A stretch of DNA of 40,263 bases from Comamonadaceae bacterium. Its GTDB lineage: Bacteria > Pseudomonadota > Gammaproteobacteria > Burkholderiales > Burkholderiaceae_C. This document shows, one piece after another, positions 27,248-35,353 of this stretch. The notes beneath the pieces were generated by a model. The model did no database searches, had not been told where the DNA came from, and saw only the letters and a program-made list of their open reading frames with translations. The translations under genes were made by a program, and so were the position numbers. The DNA is taken from assembly GCA_947453965.1 (NCBI GenBank), contig CANGIQ010000026.1, positions 1 to 40,263 of the forward strand, written 5' to 3'. Numbering within the stretch: position 1 is the first letter of the stretch; each line of letters starts with the position of its first letter.

Positions 27248-28186
27248 ATGGCGATTCAATGGTTCCCCGGACACATGCACCTCACGCGCAAGGCGATCGG
27301 GGAGCGCATCAAAGAGATTGACGTTGTCATCGAAATGCTCGACGCCCGCCTGCCCGGCTCCAGCGCCAACCCGATGTTGGCCGAGCTGATCAAAGGCAAA
27401 CCAGCCCTCAAGATCCTGAGCAAGCAAGACCTGGCCGACCCGGCGCGCACGGCGCAGTGGCTGGCCCACTACAACGCCCTGCCCGGCGTGAGCGCTTTGG
27501 GGCTGGACACCAGCATGACCTCGCCCGCCAAAGCCCTGATCGACGCCTGCCGCCAGTTGGCCCCCCTGCGCGGCGGCATGGTCAAGCCCATGCGGGTGCT
27601 GATTTGCGGTATTCCCAACGTGGGCAAGTCCACCCTGATTAACACCCTCAAAGGCAAACGCGCCGCCAAAACTGGTGACGAAGCGGGCGTGACCAAGCTG
27701 GAGCAGCGTATCTCGCTGGCCGACGACTTTTACCTGTACGACACGCCAGGCGTGCTTTGGCCGCGCATCATCGTTGAGCAAAGCGGCTACAACCTGGCGG
27801 CCAGCGGCGCGATCGGCGTGAACGCGTTTGACGAAGAAGTGGTGGCGCTGGAGCTGCTGCACTACCTGATTGCCAACTACCCGCACGCTTTGACCGATCG
27901 CTACAAAATTGAAAACGTGGCCAGCCACACCGACGAAACCCTGCTCGAAGCCATTGGCCGCCAGCGCGGCGCGGTGCAAAGCGGTGGACGCATCAACACC
28001 ACCAAGGCCGCGCATTTGGTGATCCACGATTTCCGTTCCGCAGCCCTAGGGCGCCTGACACTGGAAACCCCCGAAGAATTTGCCGCCTGGCTGCGTGAGG
28101 GCAAAAAAGCCGATGCCGAGCGAGCGGTGCGCAAAGAAGCGATCGAACAAAACAAAAGTAAAAGCAAGAAAAAAACACGCAAATAA
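27248..28186 (+). CDS. ylqF: Ribosome biogenesis GTPase YlqF/RbgA
   Basis: A circularly permuted GTPase of the YlqF/RbgA family, which helps late assembly of the large ribosomal subunit. The 312-residue protein opens with AIQWFPGHMHLTRKAI. It then has the G4 motif LSKQDLAD (57-64; serine where NKxD usually has Asn), G1 GIPNVGKSTLIN (121-132), a G2-like threonine in GVTK, and G3 DTPGVLWPR (165-173), the order G4-G1-G3 being the mark of the permutation. The C-terminal helical domain ends in a very basic tail (KSKSKKKTRK) suited to rRNA binding. The ATG has only a weak ribosome binding site. Confidence 0.93.
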   Translation: MAIQWFPGHMHLTRKAIGERIKEIDVVIEMLDARLPGSSANPMLAELIKGKPALKILSKQDLADPARTAQWLAHYNALPGVSALGLDTSMTSPAKALIDACRQLAPLRGGMVKPMRVLICGIPNVGKSTLINTLKGKRAAKTGDEAGVTKLEQRISLADDFYLYDTPGVLWPRIIVEQSGYNLAASGAIGVNAFDEEVVALELLHYLIANYPHALTDRYKIENVASHTDETLLEAIGRQRGAVQSGGRINTTKAAHLVIHDFRSAALGRLTLETPEEFAAWLREGKKADAERAVRKEAIEQNKSKSKKKTRK

Positions 28187-28188
28187 AT

Positions 28189-28800
28189 ATGGCGCAATGC
28201 ATGCCACCCCACCTCCACACCCCTGACAAAGACGCCATCGCCCTGCTCCCGCCGTTTGAACGGCTGGACCTAGACCGCATCACCTTGGTCAGCACCGGCG
28301 CACAGGCGCACCAGGCACACAGTCAACTCACACAAGCACGCGCCTGGGGTTTTGACACCGAATCGAAACCCACGTTTCGGGTGGGTGAACAGTCAGACGG
28401 GCCGCACATTTTGCAACTCTCCACCGCTGAACATGCTTGGGTGTTCCAACTGCACGAGCCGCAATGCCGCGCTGTAGCGGCTGACTTACTGGCTCTCGGC
28501 GGCATTGCCAAAGCCGGATTTGGTTTGGGTGATGACCGCAAACGCATCATCCACAAACTGGGCATCGAGCCCCAGGGCATCTTGGAACTGAACACGGTGT
28601 TCCACCAGCGCGGGTACCGCAAAGACATGGGCGTCAAAGGCGCGGTGGCTGTGCTGTTCAACCAGCGCTTCATCAAATCCAAAAAAGCCGCGACCAGCAA
28701 CTGGGCCAATGCCCAACTGAGCGAGTCGCAACTGGTTTACGCCGCCAACGATGCTTATGCCGCGATTCGGGTGTGGGAAGCCCTAGGGTTGACAGCCTGA
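28189..28800 (+). CDS. RNase D-like 3'-5' exonuclease (DEDD family)
   Basis: A 203-residue protein that is just the exonuclease domain. DEDD motifs are WGFDTESKPTF (Exo I, Asp and Glu), GFGLGDDRKRI (Exo II) and YAANDAYAAIRVW (Exo III, DEDDy type with tyrosine). It lacks the HRDC domains of RNase D, so it resembles the small stand-alone 3'-5' exonucleases of proteobacteria, acting on RNA or DNA. It starts two bases after the ylqF stop and is probably co-transcribed with it. The first ATG at 28189 is used; ATG 28201 is nearly as good. It is convergent with the unknown gene at 28813. Confidence 0.88.
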   Translation: MAQCMPPHLHTPDKDAIALLPPFERLDLDRITLVSTGAQAHQAHSQLTQARAWGFDTESKPTFRVGEQSDGPHILQLSTAEHAWVFQLHEPQCRAVAADLLALGGIAKAGFGLGDDRKRIIHKLGIEPQGILELNTVFHQRGYRKDMGVKGAVAVLFNQRFIKSKKAATSNWANAQLSESQLVYAANDAYAAIRVWEALGLTA

Positions 28801-28812
28801 GCGCGCGTTGGA

Positions 28813-29316
28813 TCAGGGCAGCGCATGGCTAGTCGCAGGCGCACCGAGCAACTGAATCTGCGGGAAGTGCAAATGGTGCATCAGCTCACGCACAAACACC
28901 ACAGTGGCAAAAAAACTTGCTGTTGCTGGCAACGCTTCTTGCGGTGAGGCCTGGCCCATAGACTGCATGACCAAACGGCTGAAGCTTTGTTCGACCGCAT
29001 CCACATGCAAGACCGGGCGCTCAGCCTGCGCCACGCCACTGGCGTGCGCCAGGGCCCACACATCGGCGTCACGGGTGAACAGCTGCGCCCCTGCTGGCAC
29101 CTGGATGCGGGCGGCCTGGATGCGATCCTCTGTCCATTCGATGGCACGTTCTAGCCCGGCAGCATTGAGCGTTGCGTTTTTGAAAAACAAGGGTTCCATG
29201 GCCATGTGGCCAATTTCCATCCGTCCCAGCACGCTGCCGTCTGCAATGCCTTCGGCACTACAGCCTTGCAGTTCAGCCGTCAAAGGACTCAGCACCAAAC
29301 ACAACGATAGACCCAT
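28813..29316 (-). CDS. Unknown small, possibly exported protein
   Basis: I recognise no family. The 167-residue product begins with a short hydrophobic stretch (MGLSLCLVLSPLTAE) that could be a weak signal peptide or lipoprotein-like signal (LQGC), but it lacks N-terminal positive charges. The remainder is soluble with phrases GLERAIEWTEDRIQAARIQ and HVDAVEQSFSRLVMQSMG. AGGAG lies eight bases before the ATG, so the start is well supported. It follows the transporter gene by 59 bases on the same strand and may be the last gene of the cluster regulated by the TetR protein. Confidence 0.7.
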   Translation of the reverse strand: MGLSLCLVLSPLTAELQGCSAEGIADGSVLGRMEIGHMAMEPLFFKNATLNAAGLERAIEWTEDRIQAARIQVPAGAQLFTRDADVWALAHASGVAQAERPVLHVDAVEQSFSRLVMQSMGQASPQEALPATASFFATVVFVRELMHHLHFPQIQLLGAPATSHALP

Positions 29317-29375
29317 GATGGACTCCTGGTTTCAAAAAGATGTTGTCACGTCAACAAAGCAACGCAGCTTGCGAC

Positions 29376-30359
29376 TCACTTTGTGGCAGATGGGGGCGTT
29401 TGCACCACAGGCAAGAGCAAGCGTCCCTCACGGGCCAAAGCCAAAGTGCGCCACGCCAGCGTCGCCATGACCAGGTTGGCCACGACAAACAAGGCCGGAG
29501 CCAGCAGCTGCCACAGCGTCTCATCCGGGGCACGCGCCAAGATGCGCAAGGCCATGCTGGCCAGCGCCATCATGCCGAAACTGAAGGCCCAGTAACTCGG
29601 CGCAAACGCTGCCTCTGTGGTCCAAGGCAACAAACGCGCGGCCAGCAACGCCTGATACAGGCCATAGCCCAGCAGCATGTGCGCCATCAAGTCCGGAGGG
29701 CCCGAGGTGAGCGACAAGTAACTCAAGCCCCCCACCACAGCGGGCGCTACCTGAATACCTTGCACTGGCCGCTGCGCCACATCCATGGGCGTCAGCGTTG
29801 CGGCTCGGTTGAGCACCAGCGACTCGAGCGCAAGCCATGAAAAAAGTCCAGCGCCGAAGAACAAGCTACCCAAAGACGTCCAGCCAAAGCTGGCGGCCGC
29901 CGTTGCCGCGACAAAGTTTTGCGCCACCGCAGGCAGGTACACCGAGGCATTCAGCGACTCAGGACTGCGTCCCCCTTGCCAGAAACGACCGACGCTCCAT
30001 ACACCGAGTGCCAGTTGTGCGGATAAACCGATCCCCAACAAAACCCAAGCCACGGGGGGCAACAATGGTTTGAGTGTGATGGCCGCCAACAAGGTCGAGA
30101 CGGGCAGCAAGGCCGCCATGGCGGACTGCACCGGATGGTGCAGTTCCAAACGTGCAGCATCCGCTTGACGCCACCATTTGCGGGCGTAGGCCATCAACAG
30201 CACAAACCACAGCGCCAAACCCAGCCCACTGGCCAAGTCAACGAGCACGGCAGGCAAAGGCCAGACCTGCGCTGCGGCTTGCCAGCTGTGGCCCCAAGCC
30301 AGCGTACCCACGGCCATGCTGAAAAAAGAGACAGGAATGTAGAGACGATCTTGCGCCAT
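29376..30359 (-). CDS. TehA/SLAC1-type (TDT family) transporter
   Basis: A 327-residue integral membrane protein with about ten hydrophobic helices. The opening YIPVSFFSMAVGTLAWGHSW and later FVAATAAASFGW and FAPSYWAFSFGMMALASMAL resemble the tellurite-resistance/dicarboxylate transporter (TDT) family of TehA and plant SLAC1, which move anions or dicarboxylates. The substrate is unknown. The ATG at 30359 shares a base with the stop of the preceding cupin gene (TGATG), and GGGAGAGG lies upstream within it, so the two are coupled. It belongs to the TetR-controlled cluster; export of an acid product is a possible role (inference). Confidence 0.82.
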   Translation of the reverse strand: MAQDRLYIPVSFFSMAVGTLAWGHSWQAAAQVWPLPAVLVDLASGLGLALWFVLLMAYARKWWRQADAARLELHHPVQSAMAALLPVSTLLAAITLKPLLPPVAWVLLGIGLSAQLALGVWSVGRFWQGGRSPESLNASVYLPAVAQNFVAATAAASFGWTSLGSLFFGAGLFSWLALESLVLNRAATLTPMDVAQRPVQGIQVAPAVVGGLSYLSLTSGPPDLMAHMLLGYGLYQALLAARLLPWTTEAAFAPSYWAFSFGMMALASMALRILARAPDETLWQLLAPALFVVANLVMATLAWRTLALAREGRLLLPVVQTPPSATK

Positions 30360-31057
30360 CAGCCTCTCCCAGATCCGTCTGATACGGGGGGCTTTTGCAT
30401 GTCGTTCAAATGGTGCAACTTGACCCACACCTTGGCGCCTTGCGCACCGGTTTTGGCATGCAAATGACTCCCGCTGGGCAAACGCAACCAAGATTGCGCT
30501 GCAAAGCTTTCATCCCCCTCGGTGAAGCCTCCATCCAGCACCAAAAACTCGCCACCTTTGGGCAGATCCAGCGCAATGGAGCGATTTGCGGCCCACTCCT
30601 CCAGCCGAACATCCTCACGGGAATCTAAATACAAGGGCGACACCTTGACCCACGGACGGTAAGCATCGTCCACGCGGGCCATCTTGTCGGTGTGCACAAT
30701 CACACGGGTGCGATCGAGCGGATCAAACTGCCACAGTTTGACAAAAATGGTGCAACCCAAGGCAGCGCCTGGTGTGTGCTGAGTCTGGGGTGGGTTGCGT
30801 ATGTAGGTGCCCGCGGGGTAGTCGCCATGCTCGTCTTGGAACACACCGTCTAACACCAAAAACTCCTCGCCACCTGTGTGGGTATGGGCACTGAAGCGGC
30901 TGCCGGGTGCATAACGCACGATGGTGGTCGCCTGCGCCACTTCTTCGCCCACGCGATGCAACATGCGCCGCTCCACACCCGGCATAGGTGAGGCCACCCA
31001 GGCCTGTTGGGCCGCATGCACCACCGCCCTTTGGGTCAAGTCAGCATGCAAGTTCAC
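30359..31057 (-). CDS. ChrR-like double-cupin protein
   Basis: A 232-residue cytoplasmic protein with two cupin modules. The first has SAHTHTGGEEFLVLDG and a later histidine in NPPQTQHTP, a full metal-binding set. The second has GGEFLVLDGGF and SGSHLHAKTG, less complete. The wording is that of ChrR-type cupins, the C-terminal domain of the zinc anti-sigma factor ChrR in the singlet-oxygen response. It lacks the N-terminal anti-sigma domain, and no sigma factor is nearby, so it is probably an enzyme or metal-dependent sensor rather than an anti-sigma factor. The start overlaps the amine oxidase stop by four bases, and its stop overlaps the transporter start. Confidence 0.82.
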   Translation of the reverse strand: MNLHADLTQRAVVHAAQQAWVASPMPGVERRMLHRVGEEVAQATTIVRYAPGSRFSAHTHTGGEEFLVLDGVFQDEHGDYPAGTYIRNPPQTQHTPGAALGCTIFVKLWQFDPLDRTRVIVHTDKMARVDDAYRPWVKVSPLYLDSREDVRLEEWAANRSIALDLPKGGEFLVLDGGFTEGDESFAAQSWLRLPSGSHLHAKTGAQGAKVWVKLHHLNDMQKPPVSDGSGRG

Positions 31058-32199
31058 AGCAGCTCCCCAACTTCAGTGGTCGTCGCTTGTTGCGTTTGAA
31101 ACGCCGGTGTGTTCAAACTGTCGAGCACCCCTTGGACGGCCAGCTCTGCAGCTTCCAAAGCACCTTCAAGATAGCCGCCGTAGTTGGGGGAGCGTTCGGT
31201 CCCTGCCAGCCACACACGCTGCGCCCACTCTGCGGGAACTTGGGACCCTTGGTACATCGGGTGATAAGACAAGGGACGTTGATCGTCCTTGGCCGCCGTC
31301 AGCGGCTCTTGCGCCCAGTCCTGAACCGAGCTCCACAATGGTGTGGCCGCTTGAGGGCCGAACATGCGCACCAACTGGGCCAACGATTGCTGTTGCAAAG
31401 CCTCACGCCCAATGCCTGCCCTGTAACTGGGCGAGGCACCGACAAAGCCAAACAAGGCCGCCACTTGGCCCGAAGCATCGGAAGCGTCGTGAATCTCTGA
31501 CATCGGGCCGCGATGACTCATGCCATCTCCTGACAAACCAGCCTCGCGCCAAAACGCAGTTGGATAAGCGGCCACAAACTTAGCTTGCCCGGCCATCCAG
31601 GTCGGGGTGGCCCGCATGTCTTGGATGAGTGCCTCTGGCCAAGCGGGCTCGAACGCCACATCTTGCGCCATCAAACGGGGAGGAATCGTCACAACCACCT
31701 GCTTTGCCAGTTGACTCCATCGTCCACTGGCATTTTCCAGCTCAAGCTCGACAGCGTGAGGGCGCATTTTCATGGCATGCACACGGGTGTTGGCTTGAAA
31801 ATGCACCGTGTCACCCAACTGGGCCGACACGGCCTCGGTCAAGGCTTGCGTGCCGCCAGAGATGCGGTGCGATGCGGGCGACTGCTCCCATGAGCTTTGG
31901 TGCTTGTACAACTTGCCGTCTTGTCCTTCGACCACGGCTGCACCACGGGTATGTTGTGGAAATGAAGACAGCCCGAGCTGCGTGACCAAGCGCTTCATGC
32001 GCGGATTCATGTCTGGCCAAAACCAAGACGGTCCGAGGTCCACACGGTGCGCAGACTCGGTGGGGGCCTGACTCAAGACGCGACCGCCCATGCGCTCACG
32101 CGCTTCAATCAACAAGACACGCTGACCCGCTTGTGCCAACAAGCTGCTGGCATAAAGACCGCTGAGACCAGCGCCAATGACAACGACAGGATGGGACAT
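31054..32199 (-). CDS. FAD-dependent amine oxidase family protein
   Basis: A 381-residue flavoprotein of the monoamine-oxidase fold. The FAD dinucleotide motif is VVVIGAGLSGLYASSLLAQ followed by IEARERMGGRV. The C-terminal FAD contact is LAGTERSPNYGGYLEGALEA. The substrate region is not diagnostic; it may oxidise an amine, a carotenoid-like lipid or another reduced compound. I chose ATG 32199 because AAAGGAAT, overlapping the SDR stop, lies seven bases upstream; a longer frame from 32256 would overlap the SDR. It is coupled to the cupin gene by a four-base overlap. In other proteobacteria, as I recall, SDR, flavin amine oxidase and ChrR-like genes occur together in oxidative-stress clusters. 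Confidence 0.88.
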   Translation of the reverse strand: MSHPVVVIGAGLSGLYASSLLAQAGQRVLLIEARERMGGRVLSQAPTESAHRVDLGPSWFWPDMNPRMKRLVTQLGLSSFPQHTRGAAVVEGQDGKLYKHQSSWEQSPASHRISGGTQALTEAVSAQLGDTVHFQANTRVHAMKMRPHAVELELENASGRWSQLAKQVVVTIPPRLMAQDVAFEPAWPEALIQDMRATPTWMAGQAKFVAAYPTAFWREAGLSGDGMSHRGPMSEIHDASDASGQVAALFGFVGASPSYRAGIGREALQQQSLAQLVRMFGPQAATPLWSSVQDWAQEPLTAAKDDQRPLSYHPMYQGSQVPAEWAQRVWLAGTERSPNYGGYLEGALEAAELAVQGVLDSLNTPAFQTQQATTTEVGELL

Positions 32200-32210
32200 A
32201 TGTAATTCCT

Positions 32211-32873
32211 TTAGACGGCGGCCGACATGGGCCGAATATCGAGTTCGTGAGTCCAAACATTGGACGGTTGGTGAAAAAGTTGCCAGTAAATTTCTGCCAA
32301 ATCGGTCACAGACATGCTGCGCGCTTGTTGAGCGCCGGTGAAGCGTTGCTGTGTTTTTTCCGACCAGATCAAACCATCCAGCAAGGTGTGCACCACATGA
32401 ATGCCATCGCCACTGTGCTCACGCGCCAACGCTTGTGTGAGTCCACGCAGGGCAAATTTGGCACTGCTGAAGGCTGAAAAAAGAGGCCCCGCGCGTACGC
32501 TGCCTGAGGCCCCGCTGAAGATCAGGCATCCCCCCCCTTGCGCACGCAAACGGGGAATGGCCTGTTGGGCGACGTTGACCGCCGTCAGTGTCATGGAACG
32601 CCAGACCTGTTCAAAAATTTCGGGCGTCGTGTCCATAAACGCCTCGCGGTGAAACTGCATGGCGTTATGGATCACGCCTGCCAGTGGCTTGCTGGGGTCC
32701 AGGCTGTTGAACAACTCGGCGGTGGCGCGCGCATCGCTCAAATCGGCATGGACATGGCCCACACCGTGACGCGATACGGGCACCACGTGGTAACCACCCA
32801 CCTGGAATCGCGCTTGAAGTGCTTGCCCCAAGCCATCACTGCTGCCTGCAATGAGAACTGTTTTTTCATGCAT
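32211..32873 (-). CDS. SDR-family protein lacking the catalytic tyrosine
   Basis: A 220-residue short-chain dehydrogenase/reductase fold. The nucleotide motif is AGSSDGLGQAL, slightly off the TGxxxGxG consensus. GVIHNAMQFH replaces the usual NNAG. The active-site serine is in IFSGASGS, but where YxxxK is expected the sequence is FSSAKFALRGL, so the tyrosine is replaced by phenylalanine while the lysine stays. A described classical-SDR subgroup lacks this tyrosine; members are uncharacterised. It may bind NAD(P) without ordinary carbonyl reduction. AAGGAG precedes the ATG. It is followed by the amine oxidase after 11 bases and preceded by the secreted cupin gene after 51 bases. Confidence 0.87.
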   Translation of the reverse strand: MHEKTVLIAGSSDGLGQALQARFQVGGYHVVPVSRHGVGHVHADLSDARATAELFNSLDPSKPLAGVIHNAMQFHREAFMDTTPEIFEQVWRSMTLTAVNVAQQAIPRLRAQGGGCLIFSGASGSVRAGPLFSAFSSAKFALRGLTQALAREHSGDGIHVVHTLLDGLIWSEKTQQRFTGAQQARSMSVTDLAEIYWQLFHQPSNVWTHELDIRPMSAAV

Positions 32874-32924
32874 GTGTGTAACTCCTTCAAGTCTTCAGGT
32901 GAGTGAATGCCATTGCTGTAGATA

Positions 32925-33773
32925 TTACTTTTTATTTACCTCGGCGACCGCGAAGTCACGAGGTCCTTTGAAGGTGATGTACCACACGCACTCATCCGAC
33001 TCGCACGAGTCACCATGCACTTCGCTGGCAGGTTGGTACCAATAGCTACCAGGAGCCATCTTCACCGCCTGAGCTTGGCTTTGGTTGGCGCCCCAATGCT
33101 TCATCGTGCCCTTGACCACCACCAATTGGTAATCCGAGGTGTGGGTATGCAAAGGAAATGCGCCGCGACCCATTTTCATCACGATGGACGAAGCTTCCTT
33201 CTCAGGATTGCCACGCACAGGTGCGATTTGGGGATTGCCAGGCTCTTTTTTGGAGAACTTCAACGATTCAAAAGTTTGAACGCGTGTGGTTTCCGTCTTG
33301 TTGGTGCGTGCAGGACTGTCTTTGGCCAACGCAAAATCACGTGCGCCATCAAAGTGAATGAACCAAACACACTCGTCACTCAAACAGGCGTCGCCATGGA
33401 CTTCACCCGCAGGCTGATACCAATGGCCACCGGGGTTCACAGGCAGGGCTTTTTCCTTGCTGCTGTCAGGCCCCCAATGCTTCATGGTGCCCTTGACCAC
33501 CACCAACTGGTAGTTGGCCGTGTGGGTGTGGAGTGGGAAATCGCCACGGCCCATTTTCATCACAATGGAAGACGCCGCCTTTTCTGGGTCCCCCATCACC
33601 GGCGCGATTTGAGGCGACCCGGCTTCTTTCGGCGAAAACTGCAAAGTCTCAAAAGGCAGCACCTTCATCGTGTTGTTTTGAGCATGGGCCTGCATACCCA
33701 AAAGCATGGCCAGGGCCAGCACGCCGTGCGTGATGAGCCGACGCCCCGTGAAATAACTGAAAAATCGTTGCAT
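32925..33773 (-). CDS. Secreted tandem cupin protein (DUF4437-like)
   Basis: A signal peptide (hydrophobic GVLALAMLLGMQAHA, cut before QN) precedes two copies of a cupin domain about 127 residues apart (FETLQFSPKE at 41 and FESLKFSKKE at 168). Both copies have the metal-ligand set FPLHTHT and GEVHGD or SEVHGD, plus the shared phrases QLVVVKGTMKHWG and SDECVW. The C...SDEC cysteine pair in each copy could form a disulfide in the periplasm. The pattern fits DUF4437 proteins of unknown function. AAGAGG precedes the ATG. It is in line with the DJ-1 gene (108-base gap) and the SDR. Confidence 0.85.
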   Translation of the reverse strand: MQRFFSYFTGRRLITHGVLALAMLLGMQAHAQNNTMKVLPFETLQFSPKEAGSPQIAPVMGDPEKAASSIVMKMGRGDFPLHTHTANYQLVVVKGTMKHWGPDSSKEKALPVNPGGHWYQPAGEVHGDACLSDECVWFIHFDGARDFALAKDSPARTNKTETTRVQTFESLKFSKKEPGNPQIAPVRGNPEKEASSIVMKMGRGAFPLHTHTSDYQLVVVKGTMKHWGANQSQAQAVKMAPGSYWYQPASEVHGDSCESDECVWYITFKGPRDFAVAEVNKK

Positions 33774-33881
33774 AAATAACCTCTTTTAAAAATGCCAATA
33801 AGGCGTTGGAATTGGGTTGCTAAAACAAGCGGCCTCCCAGGGCCCGGCACGATGTGCATGCCCCAGGAGATCGCTGTTGCA

Positions 33882-34583
33882 TCAAGCCTTCAGACGTTCA
33901 GCCAATGCTTGCGCCAAAGGAGGCGCAGAAGCTGGGCTTTGACCGGTCATCAAAGGACCATCGATCACCACATTAGGTTCCCAATTGGCTTTGCTCTGGT
34001 ACTTCGCGCCACGGCCCTTGAGCTCGTCTTCCAACGAGAACAACAGATGCTTGAGCAACTCAATTTCTGTGTCTTCGTCGTTCTTGAAGCCTGTCAGGTT
34101 CACACCTTTGACCAGGTACTCACCGCTTGGCAACTTCACATCACGCAAGATGGCAGGTGCATGACACACCATGGCGATGGGGCGGTTGCTGGTGTAGAAG
34201 TCCTGAATCAACTTGATCAGGTGCGAGTCATGGGCCAAGTCCCACAACAAACCGTAACCACCAGGGATGAACACCGCATCAAAGGTGTTGTAGTTGATGT
34301 TGCGCAACTTGCGTGTTTCTTTGGCCGCGTGCAATGCCACTTCGTCTTTCAAGAAACGTTGTGTGTATTCGGTGGTGAAAGGCGCTTTCATGCTCAGCCA
34401 GTCAATCGGAGCCTCGCCACCGTCAGGTGACGCCAACACCACCTCGTAACCTGCTTCGGTCAAGATGTAGTAAGGCGCAGCCAGCTCGGTAAACCAAGTG
34501 CCGGTGTGTTTGCCGCTGATGCCCATTTCGTCCACCGACGACATGACCAATAAAACACGTTTTTGTTTGTTACCTGTACTCAT
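33882..34583 (-). CDS. DJ-1/PfpI-family protein (Hsp31/YhbO-like, class I amidotransferase fold)
   Basis: A 233-residue protein of the DJ-1/PfpI superfamily, whose members include glyoxalase III/Hsp31-type chaperones and stress proteins. The nucleophile elbow is AMVCHAPAIL with cysteine 140 and histidine 141, and a glutamate in GTWFTEL (33) would complete the site. DAVFIPGGYGLLWDL and GKHTGTWFTELAAPYYIL are typical of the subgroup annotated as type 1 glutamine amidotransferase domain protein. Action on reactive aldehydes such as methylglyoxal is a family-based guess. AAAAGGAG is a strong ribosome binding site. A long structured leader and the TetR-type palindrome lie upstream. Confidence 0.9.
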   Translation of the reverse strand: MSTGNKQKRVLLVMSSVDEMGISGKHTGTWFTELAAPYYILTEAGYEVVLASPDGGEAPIDWLSMKAPFTTEYTQRFLKDEVALHAAKETRKLRNINYNTFDAVFIPGGYGLLWDLAHDSHLIKLIQDFYTSNRPIAMVCHAPAILRDVKLPSGEYLVKGVNLTGFKNDEDTEIELLKHLLFSLEDELKGRGAKYQSKANWEPNVVIDGPLMTGQSPASAPPLAQALAERLKA

Positions 34584-34617
34584 GAAAAACTCCTTTTCCG
34601 CTGTGCGGATCTACTTT

Positions 34618-34683
34618 CAAAAAACAGGTGCGTGAACCATTTCTCGCACCCTTGCTTTGCTTCACCTGTTGAACTTTTTCAAC
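34618..34683 (-). promoter_or_regulatory. Structured leader of the DJ-1 gene with competing hairpins
   Basis: In the transcript (minus strand), GGTGCG and CGCACC (34650-34645 and 34632-34627) can form a stem followed by TGTTTTTT, like a weak intrinsic terminator. The longer pair AACAGGTG and CACCTGTT (34670-34663 and 34630-34623) uses part of the same sequence, so the two cannot form together. A third stem GTTGAA-TTCAAC (34683-34668) overlaps the second. This is attenuator-like; it may instead be a simple protective fold. Confidence 0.4.
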
Positions 34684-34700
34684 CGGTGTTGCTCTTTGTA

Positions 34701-34730
34701 CATCACCTACCTATCAATAGGTAGGTGATG
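34701..34730. promoter_or_regulatory. Perfect 30-bp palindrome, likely TetR-family operator
   Basis: Arms of 14 bases (CATCACCTACCTAT and its exact complement) flank a central CA. It stands upstream of the DJ-1 gene, just after the TetR gene. Its core ACCTATCAATAGGTAGGT matches 16 of 18 positions of the site in front of the TetR gene, which supports shared binding by that regulator. Confidence 0.75.
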
Positions 34731-34747
34731 CAGTTAAAAAAAACGAA

Positions 34748-35332
34748 TCAGTGAATCAACCCTGAAAGAAAAACTTCACATGCATGACGTGGCCCGATGG
34801 GCGCCGACATGCTTCGTCCCACCAGCATCGCCCCTTCAAGCAATGACAGCAGCGTTTCGGCCAGCACCTTGGCATGGTGCGGACTACGCAAGGAACCACT
34901 TGCCAAGCCCTCATCCATCACGTGGTTAAGCCACGCCACGTTGATTTGAAAAAACCGTTTCACCTCTGACTTCAATGAAGCATCCAGCGAATTTGACTCA
35001 GCACCCAACATCCCACAGACGCACAAGTGATGGTTGTTTTGAAATGTTGTTTCAAACAAGTCGGCATAGGCCAACAAACGCTCAGGCGCCGAGCTGAATT
35101 GTTTTTGCACTTGGCGCAGGGCCTCTTCAAACTGACCGGTATAGCGCTGCACCACCGTCACCCCCAAATCCACCTTGGAGCCAAAGTGATGATGGATGCT
35201 GGCCTTTCGCATGCCAACGGCTTGCGAGATGTGCTCAAACGAAAAACCGTTGTAACCCACCTCTTGCACCAACGCCTGCGCCACATCTGCAATGCGTTGC
35301 GCCGAGGGTGAAAGTTCTGTGTGTGTGTTCAT
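34748..35332 (-). CDS. TetR-family transcriptional regulator
   Basis: A 194-residue repressor-type protein. The N-terminal helix-turn-helix is clear: RIADVAQALVQEVGYNGFSF, then ISQAVGMRKASIHHHFGSK. The ligand domain carries two cysteines at 104 and 106 (HHLCVCGMLGAE). The first part of the C-terminal domain resembles electrophile-sensing regulators such as NemR, whose sensing cysteine also lies in this region, but this is not proven without alignment. A matching operator lies 22 bases upstream of its own start and another between it and the DJ-1 gene, suggesting autoregulation and control of the following genes. Confidence 0.92.
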   Translation of the reverse strand: MNTHTELSPSAQRIADVAQALVQEVGYNGFSFEHISQAVGMRKASIHHHFGSKVDLGVTVVQRYTGQFEEALRQVQKQFSSAPERLLAYADLFETTFQNNHHLCVCGMLGAESNSLDASLKSEVKRFFQINVAWLNHVMDEGLASGSLRSPHHAKVLAETLLSLLEGAMLVGRSMSAPIGPRHACEVFLSGLIH

Positions 35333-35353
35333 GATGGCTCTTTGTGATTTACT

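Noticed and set aside
27123..27389. Plus-strand frame through the 12-bp repeats
   Set aside because: It overlaps the start of ylqF in another frame and has no ribosome binding site or recognisable domain.
29376..30359. Tellurite resistance as the function of the TehA-type gene
   Set aside because: There is no tehB or other tellurite gene; the family moves various anions, so the name would overstate what is seen.
30359..31057. ChrR-like protein as an anti-sigma factor
   Set aside because: The N-terminal zinc-binding anti-sigma domain is missing and no sigma factor gene is in the window.
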